From NCBI RefSeq assembly GCF_014203895.1, contig NZ_JACHJY010000008.1, positions 434,001 through 498,000 of the forward strand: a stretch of DNA of 64,000 nt, given 5' to 3'. A program made the position numbers and the translations under genes. Source of the stretch: Streptomyces nymphaeiformis. Its GTDB lineage: Bacteria; Actinomycetota; Actinomycetes; Streptomycetales; Streptomycetaceae. Below, in pieces: positions 58,347 through 64,000 of this stretch. Positions within the stretch are counted from its first letter, which is position 1. Each line of letters begins with the position of its first letter. Below the pieces are notes generated by a model. The model was not told the origin of the DNA. It worked only from the letters and a program-made list of their open reading frames with translations, and made no database searches.

Positions 58347-58921
58347 GCGAGTCCGCCGGGTACGGAGGTCCGCGCCGGGCGCGTGGCGTCCGCGGCGGTC
58401 CCGGGCGGCACCGAGGAGGCCGGGGCGAGCGCCGCGTCCTCGCAGCGGATGCGCACGGTGAGCAGCGCGGCGTTGAGCAGCGTGAACAGAACGGCGGTCA
58501 GCCATGCCCCGTGGACCAGCGGCAGCGCCGCTCCTTCGGCCACCACCGCCACGTAGTTCGGGTGGCGCAGCCATCGGTACGGGCCGCCGGCGACCAGAGG
58601 CAGACCGGGCACGACGAGGACCCGGGTGTTCCAGCGCGGCCCCAGTGTCCGCACGCACCACCAGCGCAGGGCCTGGGCCGCGACCACTACGGCCAGCATG
58701 GTCCAGCCGAGGCCGGGGCGGAACGGCGGCCGCAACGTCGCCACCTCGGCCAGGCAGCCGAGGAGGAGGCCCGTGTGCAGCACCACCATCACCGGGTAGT
58801 GCCGCCGTCCGTGTTCGACCGCGCCGCGCGCCAGGCTCCAGCGCGAGTGCCGCCGGGCGACCACGAGTTCGGCGACGCGCTCGGCGCCGGTCGCGAGTAC
58901 CAGAAGGGCGTACCAGGTCAT
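58343..58921 (-). CDS. Isoprenylcysteine carboxyl methyltransferase-like O-methyltransferase (SrsB/BpsB-like)
   Basis: The 192-residue membrane protein has four to five helices and the ICMT signature GGPYRWLRHPNYVAVVAEG (about 116-134) for SAM binding. Such proteins next to type III PKS genes (srsB in S. griseus, bpsB in B. subtilis) methylate alkylresorcinols or alkylpyrones. It lies 27 bp downstream of the PKS gene and is coupled to the flavoprotein gene. Confidence 0.88.
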   Translation of the reverse strand: MTWYALLVLATGAERVAELVVARRHSRWSLARGAVEHGRRHYPVMVVLHTGLLLGCLAEVATLRPPFRPGLGWTMLAVVVAAQALRWWCVRTLGPRWNTRVLVVPGLPLVAGGPYRWLRHPNYVAVVAEGAALPLVHGAWLTAVLFTLLNAALLTVRIRCEDAALAPASSVPPGTAADATRPARTSVPGGLA

Positions 58922-58948
58922 CTCTCCTCGTCTCTCCCTTCCTGCTTC

Positions 58949-60013
58949 CTACCAGCGCAACAGGACGAGTTCGGTGCAGAAGCCCGGGCCCATGGCGAGC
59001 AGCAGGCCGGGGGTTCCGGCGGGCGGCCGACCGCCTTCCGCGAGCGTGTCGCGCAGGACGTGGAGCACGGACGCCGAGGACAGGTTGCCGACCTCCGCGA
59101 GCGAACGCCTGCTGACGTCGAGGGCGTCGTCCGGCAGGTCGAGCGCCTCCGCGACCGCGTCGAGGACCTTGGGCCCGCCCGGGTGGCTGACCCAGGCCGT
59201 CACGTCCTTGCGCGTGAGGCCGTGATCGGACAGGAAGGCATCGACGTCGTCCCCGAGGTTCTTGCGCACCACCTCGGGAAGGGCGGGATCCAGCACGACG
59301 CGGAAGCCCGATGCGGTGACGTCCCAGCCCAGCAGGCGTTCGGTGTCCGGATAGAGTCGGCTGCGGCTCGCCACCACCGTTGGACCGGCCCCCGCCGCCG
59401 TGTGCCTTCGGGTGCCGCAGGCGACGGCCGCGGCGGCCCCGTCCCCGAAGAGCGCGGTCGCGATCAGGTTGGCGGGGGACGCGTCGTCCCGCTGAAAGGT
59501 CAGTGAGCAGAGTTCGACGGAGAGGAGCACGGCGATGTGCTCCGGCCACCCCTGGAGGTAGTCGTGGAGCCGGGCGACGCCGGCCGCGCCGGCGACGCAG
59601 CCGAGGCCGAAGAGGGGAAGCCGTCTCACGTCCGGCCGCATCCCGAGCCGTCCGACGAGCCGGGCGTCCACCGACGGCACGGCGATGCCGGTCACGGAGG
59701 TGAACAGCAGCAGATCGACGTCCCGGGCGGACAGGCCGGCCGCGTCGAGCGCCCCGGAGACGGCTTCGGCGCCGAGCTCCAGGGCATGGGTGAGGAAGGC
59801 GTCGTTGACCGCGCCGAAGTCCTTCAACTCGCCGTACCGGTCGAGGGGCAGCGCCGTATGGCGCCAGCGGACCCGCGTGCCGCGGTGGAGGCGGTCGAGA
59901 GCACGCCGGTCGCCGCCGGCGTCCAGGCACTGACCGGCCACCATGTCGGTGATCTCCTGCTGGGCGTGCCGGTGCGGTGCCAGGACTCCGTGGACTGCTG
60001 CAATCCGGGTCAT
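58949..60013 (-). CDS. Type III polyketide synthase (chalcone/alkylresorcinol synthase family)
   Basis: The 354-residue protein has the thiolase-fold catalytic triad: Cys in GLGCVAGAAGVARLHDYL (about 158), His in SHPGGPKVLDAV (about 285) and Asn in GNLSSASVLHVL (about 318), with the C-terminal AMGPGFCTELVLL loop. It condenses malonyl-CoA on an acyl starter to make an alkylresorcinol, alkylpyrone or similar phenol. The ATG at 60013 is preferred; the region upstream is the divergent promoter shared with the UbiA gene. With the ICMT and flavoprotein genes it resembles srsABC. Confidence 0.93.
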   Translation of the reverse strand: MTRIAAVHGVLAPHRHAQQEITDMVAGQCLDAGGDRRALDRLHRGTRVRWRHTALPLDRYGELKDFGAVNDAFLTHALELGAEAVSGALDAAGLSARDVDLLLFTSVTGIAVPSVDARLVGRLGMRPDVRRLPLFGLGCVAGAAGVARLHDYLQGWPEHIAVLLSVELCSLTFQRDDASPANLIATALFGDGAAAAVACGTRRHTAAGAGPTVVASRSRLYPDTERLLGWDVTASGFRVVLDPALPEVVRKNLGDDVDAFLSDHGLTRKDVTAWVSHPGGPKVLDAVAEALDLPDDALDVSRRSLAEVGNLSSASVLHVLRDTLAEGGRPPAGTPGLLLAMGPGFCTELVLLRW

Positions 60014-60117
60014 CGGACTCCCTGGTGACTGCCTGGTGCGGACGATGTGCATCCATATGTGCCCCGCGCCCCGTGGTCGTACCACGTCATCGCTCGTTGG
60101 GCGCCTACGATCGGCGC
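60014..60117. promoter_or_regulatory. Divergent promoter region PKS / UbiA
   Basis: A 104-bp gap between the two start codons must hold the promoters of the leftward PKS operon and the rightward prenyltransferase gene. No clear operator is visible. Confidence 0.55.
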
Positions 60118-60984
60118 GTGGACGCCACGAATCGGGTCACCGCCGGGGCCGTACGGCCCAAGGGGGGCCTTCTCGTCGGCCTTGCGAGGGCCTGTCACCC
60201 GGGGCCGACGGCCGCCGTCACCCTGCTGATGACGGCGCTCGCGGTGTCGGCGGGGCACAGCGCGAGGGGCTCTGTGCTGGTCGGCGTGGCGGTGTTGGCG
60301 GGCCAGCTGTCGGTGGGGTGGTGCAACGACGCGGTCGACGCCCGGCGCGACCGGGCAGCCGATCGGCACGACAAGCCGGTCGTGTCCGGCGCTGTCACCG
60401 CCGGGGCCGTGAGGGCCGCCGCGCTCATGGCTTTGGTGGCGTGCGTCCCGCTGTCCCTGTCCGGTGGTCTGTTCGCCGGGAGCGTCCACCTGGTGGGCGT
60501 CGGCGGCGCGTGGGCGTACAACCTGGTGCTGAAGGCGACGCGGCTGTCCTGGCTGCCGTACGCCGCGGGGTTCGCGGCGCTTCCCGCCTTCGTGGTGCTG
60601 AGCCTGCCGGGGAGGGCCGCGCCGGCCTGGTGGGTCGTCACGGCCGGTGCGTTGCTGGGCGTGGGCGCGCATCTGGGAAACGTGCTGCCGGACATCGAGT
60701 GCGACCTCAGAGCGGGAGTACGCGGGTGGCCGCAGCGCCTCGGCCCGACGTGGACCCGGCTGCTGCTGCCGGCCCCGCTGGTCGTGGCGTCCGCGGTGCT
60801 CGTCCTCGGCGGGCCGGGGGTGCCCGGCGTCGCCTCGTGGGCCGCCTTGGTGGTGGCCGCACTGACGGCGCTGGTGAGTGCGCTCCTCGGCGGTCGCTGT
60901 GTCCGACTGCCGTTCATCGCCTCGATCCTCGTCGCCGGTATGGATGTGGCACTGCTGGTGGGGCGTGGCGGCCTGATCGCCTGA
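60118..60984 (+). CDS. UbiA-family membrane prenyltransferase
   Basis: The 288-residue protein has about seven to eight membrane helices and the two Asp-rich motifs of UbiA: WCNDAVDARRDRAADRHDKP (NDxxDxxxD, about 65-84) and LPDIECD (DxxxD, about 190-196). The GTG at 60118 is the first good start after the divergent promoter. It would attach an isoprenoid chain to an aromatic acceptor, such as the type III PKS product. Its stop codon abuts the third att-like sequence, so the 3' end may have been set by an integration event. Confidence 0.88.
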   Translation: MDATNRVTAGAVRPKGGLLVGLARACHPGPTAAVTLLMTALAVSAGHSARGSVLVGVAVLAGQLSVGWCNDAVDARRDRAADRHDKPVVSGAVTAGAVRAAALMALVACVPLSLSGGLFAGSVHLVGVGGAWAYNLVLKATRLSWLPYAAGFAALPAFVVLSLPGRAAPAWWVVTAGALLGVGAHLGNVLPDIECDLRAGVRGWPQRLGPTWTRLLLPAPLVVASAVLVLGGPGVPGVASWAALVVAALTALVSALLGGRCVRLPFIASILVAGMDVALLVGRGGLIA

Positions 60985-61027
60985 TGGGGGTCAAGGGGGC
61001 GCAGGTTCGGATCCTGTCGTCCCGACC
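60985..61027 (+). other. Third att-like copy of the tRNA-Pro 3' end (imperfect)
   Basis: TGGGGGTCAAGG...GTCGTCCCGAC aligns with the 44-bp core with four differences (first base, one T to G, AA to GG in the T loop). It has the same orientation as the tRNA and no 5' half. Confidence 0.8.
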
Positions 61028-61041
61028 GTGCGGAAACGCAG

Positions 61042-61078
61042 GCCGGAGGCCGTTCTCTCCTCCGTGAGAGGACGGCCT
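61042..61078 (+). terminator. Terminator after the third att-like site
   Basis: GGCCGTTCTCTC pairs with GAGAGGACGGCC (one bulge) around a short loop, followed by TTTCG. All three tRNA 3'-end copies in the window are followed by such a hairpin. Confidence 0.75.
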
Positions 61079-61645
61079 TTCGAGCGTCTGCGGTCGTGGT
61101 GGCCGCAGTGCGGCCGCACGCCCGGACCGGGGCTGGTTCGCCGCAACGCCGGCGGCGGGTGGTACGGGGGACGCGGTGCCGGCGGACGGCGTCGCAGAGG
61201 GCGCTGGAGAGGGTGGCGAGGCACTGGTGGAGAGCGGCCCGGTCGCGGCCGGCTGCCGGAGATTCTGACGGAGGTCGGTAAGGGCGGGGCTTCGCCGGAC
61301 CCCCGGGCGGGGCCAGGGCGAGGGCCTGCCCGGGGCCCGGCTGGACCGTGCCGGGGCCTTGGGTTCCGGACGATCAGGAGCGGGCGCGGGAGGTCAAATC
61401 CCGAACCATTTCCGTGACGGCGCAGGTCAGCGGATCGTTCGAGCTTGGACTGCTCGCGGCGTCCGCGCCCGGGAGGCGGGGCGGAGTACCGGAACATCGC
61501 CTCCCAACTGGCCGAACGACCAGTCGGTAGGGGGCGCGGCCGGAAAGGTACGACCACATGTGCGATCACCCTCCGCATCGACAAGACTCCGGTGCGCAGC
61601 CGATCGGCTCGCACCCTCCCGCTCACCCCACGAAGGGACACCTCC
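61079..61645. other. Intergenic stretch before the SSI gene
   Basis: About 570 bp, GC-rich. Short frames here look non-coding. The last 100 bases must contain the SSI promoter; no clear boxes are visible. Confidence 0.5.
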
Positions 61646-62092
61646 GTGCGTTACTTCCGTACCCTCGGCGCCACCGCGTTCGCCACCGCGACCGGCCTCG
61701 CGCTCGTCGGAACCGCCTTCACCGGCACCGGCACCGCCGAGGCGGCGCCCACGAGCCTCTACGCGCCGTCGGCGCTCGTGCTCACCCTCGGTGAGGGCAC
61801 GCACCCGGCGACCGACACCGTCGTCCGCGCGGTCACCCTGACCTGTGCCCCCGTCCCGTCCGGCAGCCACCCCGCGCCGGAAGCGGCCTGCAGGGAACTG
61901 GACTCCGCGGGTGGCGACTTCACGAACCTGACGGGCTTACGGGAAGGCCGCCCCTGTACGCGCGAGTGGAACCCGGTCACGCTCACCGGTGACGGCGTCT
62001 GGCAGGGCCGGCGCGTCACCTGGTCGGCGACCTACGGCAACCCGTGCGAACTGCGGGCCCGCACGGCGGACAGCGCGGTCTTCGCGTTCTGA
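61646..62092 (+). CDS. Streptomyces subtilisin inhibitor (SSI) family protein
   Basis: The 148-residue precursor starts with GTG after AAGGGA and has a signal peptide (about 1-35, ending GTAEAAP). The mature domain has LYAPSALVLTLGEG (about 38-51), VTLTCAPVPSGSHPAP, an ACRELD helix and CTREWNPVTLTGDGVWQGRRV. Four cysteines match the two SSI disulfides. The P1 reactive-site region (around REGRPCTREW) is close to the family pattern. It inhibits extracellular subtilisin- or trypsin-like proteases. Confidence 0.93.
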   Translation: MRYFRTLGATAFATATGLALVGTAFTGTGTAEAAPTSLYAPSALVLTLGEGTHPATDTVVRAVTLTCAPVPSGSHPAPEAACRELDSAGGDFTNLTGLREGRPCTREWNPVTLTGDGVWQGRRVTWSATYGNPCELRARTADSAVFAF

Positions 62093-62164
62093 CGGAACCC
62101 CCGGGACCGGCTTTCCCCGGGGCGCCCGACCCACCGGCCCTCCTGGTGAATTCAGGCAGGGCCG

Positions 62165-62640
62165 GTGCTGCGCGACCCGTATGGGGGAAGCGACGACGCC
62201 ACCGCGCAGGCCCGTGTCATGCTGCGCGTCATATGTGTCGAGGGCGCTCCGGACGGGCTCGCACGAAGCATCGCGAAGGCCGGCGACGCACAGAACCACG
62301 TCGAGCCACGGGACTTCGTCGCTCTCGACCCGGAACAGGGTCTGATCCGCGAGGACTTCGCTCACGACCTGGGGAAGTCGTACGTCTACAAGCACGGCGA
62401 CCCCGACCCGTCACCAGCCACGGGCTGCTCGATCGTCGAAGCCGCGACCGCTCCCGCCTGCGCCCACCGGGACGCGGGCCTCGTCACACGTGTGCGGGCG
62501 GACCACGACCACCTCGGGCACTCCGGGCCGGACGGCGCGCGACTCGTCTTCCGCACCGCCACACGCCCGGAGGGGCAGGCGCTCGGTGACTGGCTCAGTG
62601 AGGATCCGCGCCGCCATCTCGCCACCTGGGTCAATACGGC
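62165..62640 (+). pseudogene. Truncated AIPR (abortive-infection phage resistance) family remnant
   Basis: The readable part (from about 62219) contains VICVEGAPDGLARSIAKAGD, AQNHVEPRDFVALDPEQGLI and GKSYVYKHGD, the central block of AIPR proteins (compare ATNTQNxVExRDFVALDP). The usual N-terminal 250 or so residues and most of the C-terminus are missing, and no ribosome binding site is present. It runs into the convergent neighbour at 62631. It is a relic of a phage-defence gene. Confidence 0.7.
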
Positions 62641-63233
62641 TCGTCTCGCGAATCGTCGAACTGGAGGCGGAGTCGCGCCGGGCCCTCACATGCGTCCAAC
62701 ACCTCGTCCTCGGGATAGATGCGGCCGGCTTCCAGGTAGTCGGGTGTCGGTGCCAGCGGGACGAAGAGGTTTCTTTCACCGTCGGGCGGGGACAGCCACA
62801 AGGCGACCGCGCAAAGCGCCGGAATCTTCAGAATGCGGAGTTCGTAATCACCGGCCTGGATCTCTTCGTTCTCGGAGAGGTCCACGAGTGCCTGCGCGGT
62901 CGACTCCACGTATGGTCCCACGTTGACCTGCTCCAGCCCGATCGCCCGCCCGTCAGTGTCGGCAGAGACTTCACTGCTGGCCAGCACGCGCGAACCCCTG
63001 TGTGCCAGGTATCGCCAGCCGGTGACGGCGGAGTCGCCGAGTGGTCGGCGCGCAGCGAGGTCTTCGAGCCGGACGAGGTGTACCGAGTGCGGCGCCGAAA
63101 GTTCCAGATTATCCGCCTGCAACGCCATCAGGTGCACAGCTCGCGCCTCCGGGGCGAACTTCGCCAAATGCTGGAGGCCTGCCAGTGCCATCTGCCGTGA
63201 GTTCTCCGGCGGCGACGCGTAGTGAATAGCCAT
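62631..63233 (-). CDS. Hypothetical protein, partner of papain-like protease gene
   Basis: The 200-residue protein is not recognised. It is alpha-beta, with a predicted globular core (YLAHRGSRVLASSEVSADTD and IQAGDYELRILKIPALCAVALW) and a conserved-looking LWLSPPDGERNLFVPLAP. It lies 151 bp downstream of the protease gene on the same strand, so it could be its inhibitor, substrate or immunity protein. Confidence 0.75.
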   Translation of the reverse strand: MAIHYASPPENSRQMALAGLQHLAKFAPEARAVHLMALQADNLELSAPHSVHLVRLEDLAARRPLGDSAVTGWRYLAHRGSRVLASSEVSADTDGRAIGLEQVNVGPYVESTAQALVDLSENEEIQAGDYELRILKIPALCAVALWLSPPDGERNLFVPLAPTPDYLEAGRIYPEDEVLDACEGPARLRLQFDDSRDEPY

Positions 63234-63384
63234 TACCCCACCTTGCCTGAAGGAGTGTGGTTCGGCGCCCGATGCTCATGCGGTGAGAATCGCCGGCGAC
63301 ATGGGCGTCGAATTTACCGATCGCGCACCCTGGACACTTCCTGCGCGGTGGTCGAGGGTTCGCGGACAAGTCCGAGTCGCCTTG

Positions 63385-63888
63385 TCACGTGGTATAGAAC
63401 GTGACAGTCCATTTCCCTACCCCTTGATAGCTCATGCGGAAGGTGTTGTAGGGGATGAAGGACTGGCCGTACCACGGATCCTGAATGTAGAGGTATCTTT
63501 CCAGGGTGAATGGATTCAAGCTGACGACGATATCGGCATACCCGCTTATCAACGGGAAGTGTGACCCTCCGCCACTCCAGACGATTTTTGTCACCACCGG
63601 CCGCCTCGCGGCGATTTCGAATTCTAGTGCGGATGCGACTCCTTCCTCGACCTGACCGTTATGGCCAACCCGCTTCAGGGCCGAAAAGAGGTACCAAGGC
63701 CTGTTGCAGGCAGGGGTGGAGCCGTCCGCGCAACAGTCTGTCGACCCGAATTCGTCGTCTGCCAGAATGCACTGTATCCACGGGCTGGCTGCGTCATAGA
63801 AATGTGACACGCTCATTGCTGTGGCGGCCCAGCACCAATTGGTCTGCTCTTGTGGATGCATGAAGAAGGAGAATCCATCCCCTGCCAT
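63385..63888 (-). CDS. Papain-like cysteine protease (C39/C70-fold)
   Basis: The 167-residue protein has the catalytic Cys in QEQTNWCWAATAMSVSHFYD (about residue 19), His in GGGSHFPLISGYAD (about 112) and Asp in YIQDPWYGQ (about 135), as in AvrRpt2/BtpA-like papain-fold proteases of bacteria. There is no signal peptide. A further Cys set (STDCCADGSTPAC) sits between. The ATG at 63888 is used; a GTG nine bases earlier is possible. It heads a two-gene unit with the 200-aa protein. Confidence 0.85.
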   Translation of the reverse strand: MAGDGFSFFMHPQEQTNWCWAATAMSVSHFYDAASPWIQCILADDEFGSTDCCADGSTPACNRPWYLFSALKRVGHNGQVEEGVASALEFEIAARRPVVTKIVWSGGGSHFPLISGYADIVVSLNPFTLERYLYIQDPWYGQSFIPYNTFRMSYQGVGKWTVTFYTT

Positions 63889-64000
63889 GAGTCCCACCCG
63901 CCTTCGATGGATGATTCAGGAATTTTCGCGACAAGCCCGCACTGCCCGTGGCCGGCTACCCGTCTGACATCCATGCGATCGTGCGGTGAGGGGCGAACGC
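63889..64000. other. Window end, no gene visible
   Basis: The last 112 bases hold the upstream region of the protease gene and no recognisable coding start. Confidence 0.5.

Larger units (their letters stand above)
53702..61027. mobile_element. Second att-bounded segment without integrase (CIME-like)
   Basis: It runs from attR to an imperfect third copy of the tRNA-Pro 3' end at 60985-61027. It carries two frameshifted genes, a DUF2236 oxygenase and a type III PKS cluster, but no recombinase. It may be a cis-mobilisable element, a remnant of an older integration, or chromosomal DNA beside a decayed tRNA copy. Confidence 0.5.

Noticed and set aside
60985..61027. A second complete tRNA-Pro gene
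   Set aside because: Only the 3' half is present; no acceptor 5' strand or D arm lies upstream, where the UbiA coding region ends.

Overview
The window is high-G+C actinomycete chromosome, almost certainly Streptomyces. Supporting evidence: strong G/C third-position bias, GTG/TTG starts, family 1 encapsulin, a LAL-type LuxR regulator, a subtilisin-inhibitor (SSI) gene, DUF397/XRE cassettes and a Rox-type rifamycin monooxygenase. It divides into five regions.

Region 1 (1-30.0 kb) is chromosomal. It carries the end of an encapsulin gene, a DUF1345 membrane protein, a GreA/GreB-like protein, a secreted serine hydrolase and a maltokinase-cap protein. Next is a four-gene conflict-type locus (4.36-12.92 kb): trypsin-like protease, 1807-aa double-NTPase STAND protein with its own trypsin domain, DNA/RNA non-specific nuclease, and a divergent caspase. 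A rox-like monooxygenase follows, preceded by a palindrome matching the rifamycin-associated element. Then come a LAL regulator, a P-domain subtilase, a GNAT protein whose 3' end is repeated in tandem, an SPFH/NAD-kinase-like pair under twin palindromes, PAP2 and DMT membrane proteins with a divergent TetR gene, DUF488 and DUF309 proteins, and a LAL-like ATPase lacking its HTH. The region ends in tRNA-Pro(GGG).

Region 2 (30.09-53.70 kb) is a lower-G+C integrative element in the 3' end of tRNA-Pro, bounded by a perfect 44-bp repeat. At the left are a tyrosine integrase and an Xis-like protein, then a small protein with a strong ribosome binding site, a 1.1-kb gene-free region with inverted and tandem repeats, and a ParA/RHH partition pair. 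Cargo follows: a JmjC/cupin protein with small partners, a DUF6879-XRE-DUF397 cassette, a PIN toxin-antitoxin pair, and an XhoI/PaeR7I-type restriction-modification system. The largest block is a leftward operon of an SSB-like protein, two unknowns, two VirD4/HerA-type ATPases and a replication-relaxation protein. At the right end is an unrecognised membrane-protein pair. I see no Rep protein, relaxase or TraB/FtsK transferase.

Region 3 (53.70-61.03 kb) is a second segment. Its right edge has an imperfect third copy of the tRNA-Pro 3' end and it has no integrase, so it resembles a cis-mobilisable element or an old remnant. It holds two translationally coupled but frameshifted genes, a DUF2236 oxygenase, and an alkylresorcinol/alkylpyrone-like cluster (type III PKS, ICMT-type methyltransferase, FAD oxidoreductase, divergent UbiA prenyltransferase).

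Region 4 (61.03-62.1 kb) is a mostly empty intergenic stretch with an SSI gene. Region 5 (62.1-64 kb) holds a truncated AIPR (abortive-infection) remnant and a two-gene unit with a papain-like cysteine protease. The best candidates for something new are the double-protease/STAND/nuclease/caspase locus, the tandem att arrangement around the type III PKS cluster, and the unrecognised membrane pair at the right end of the element.
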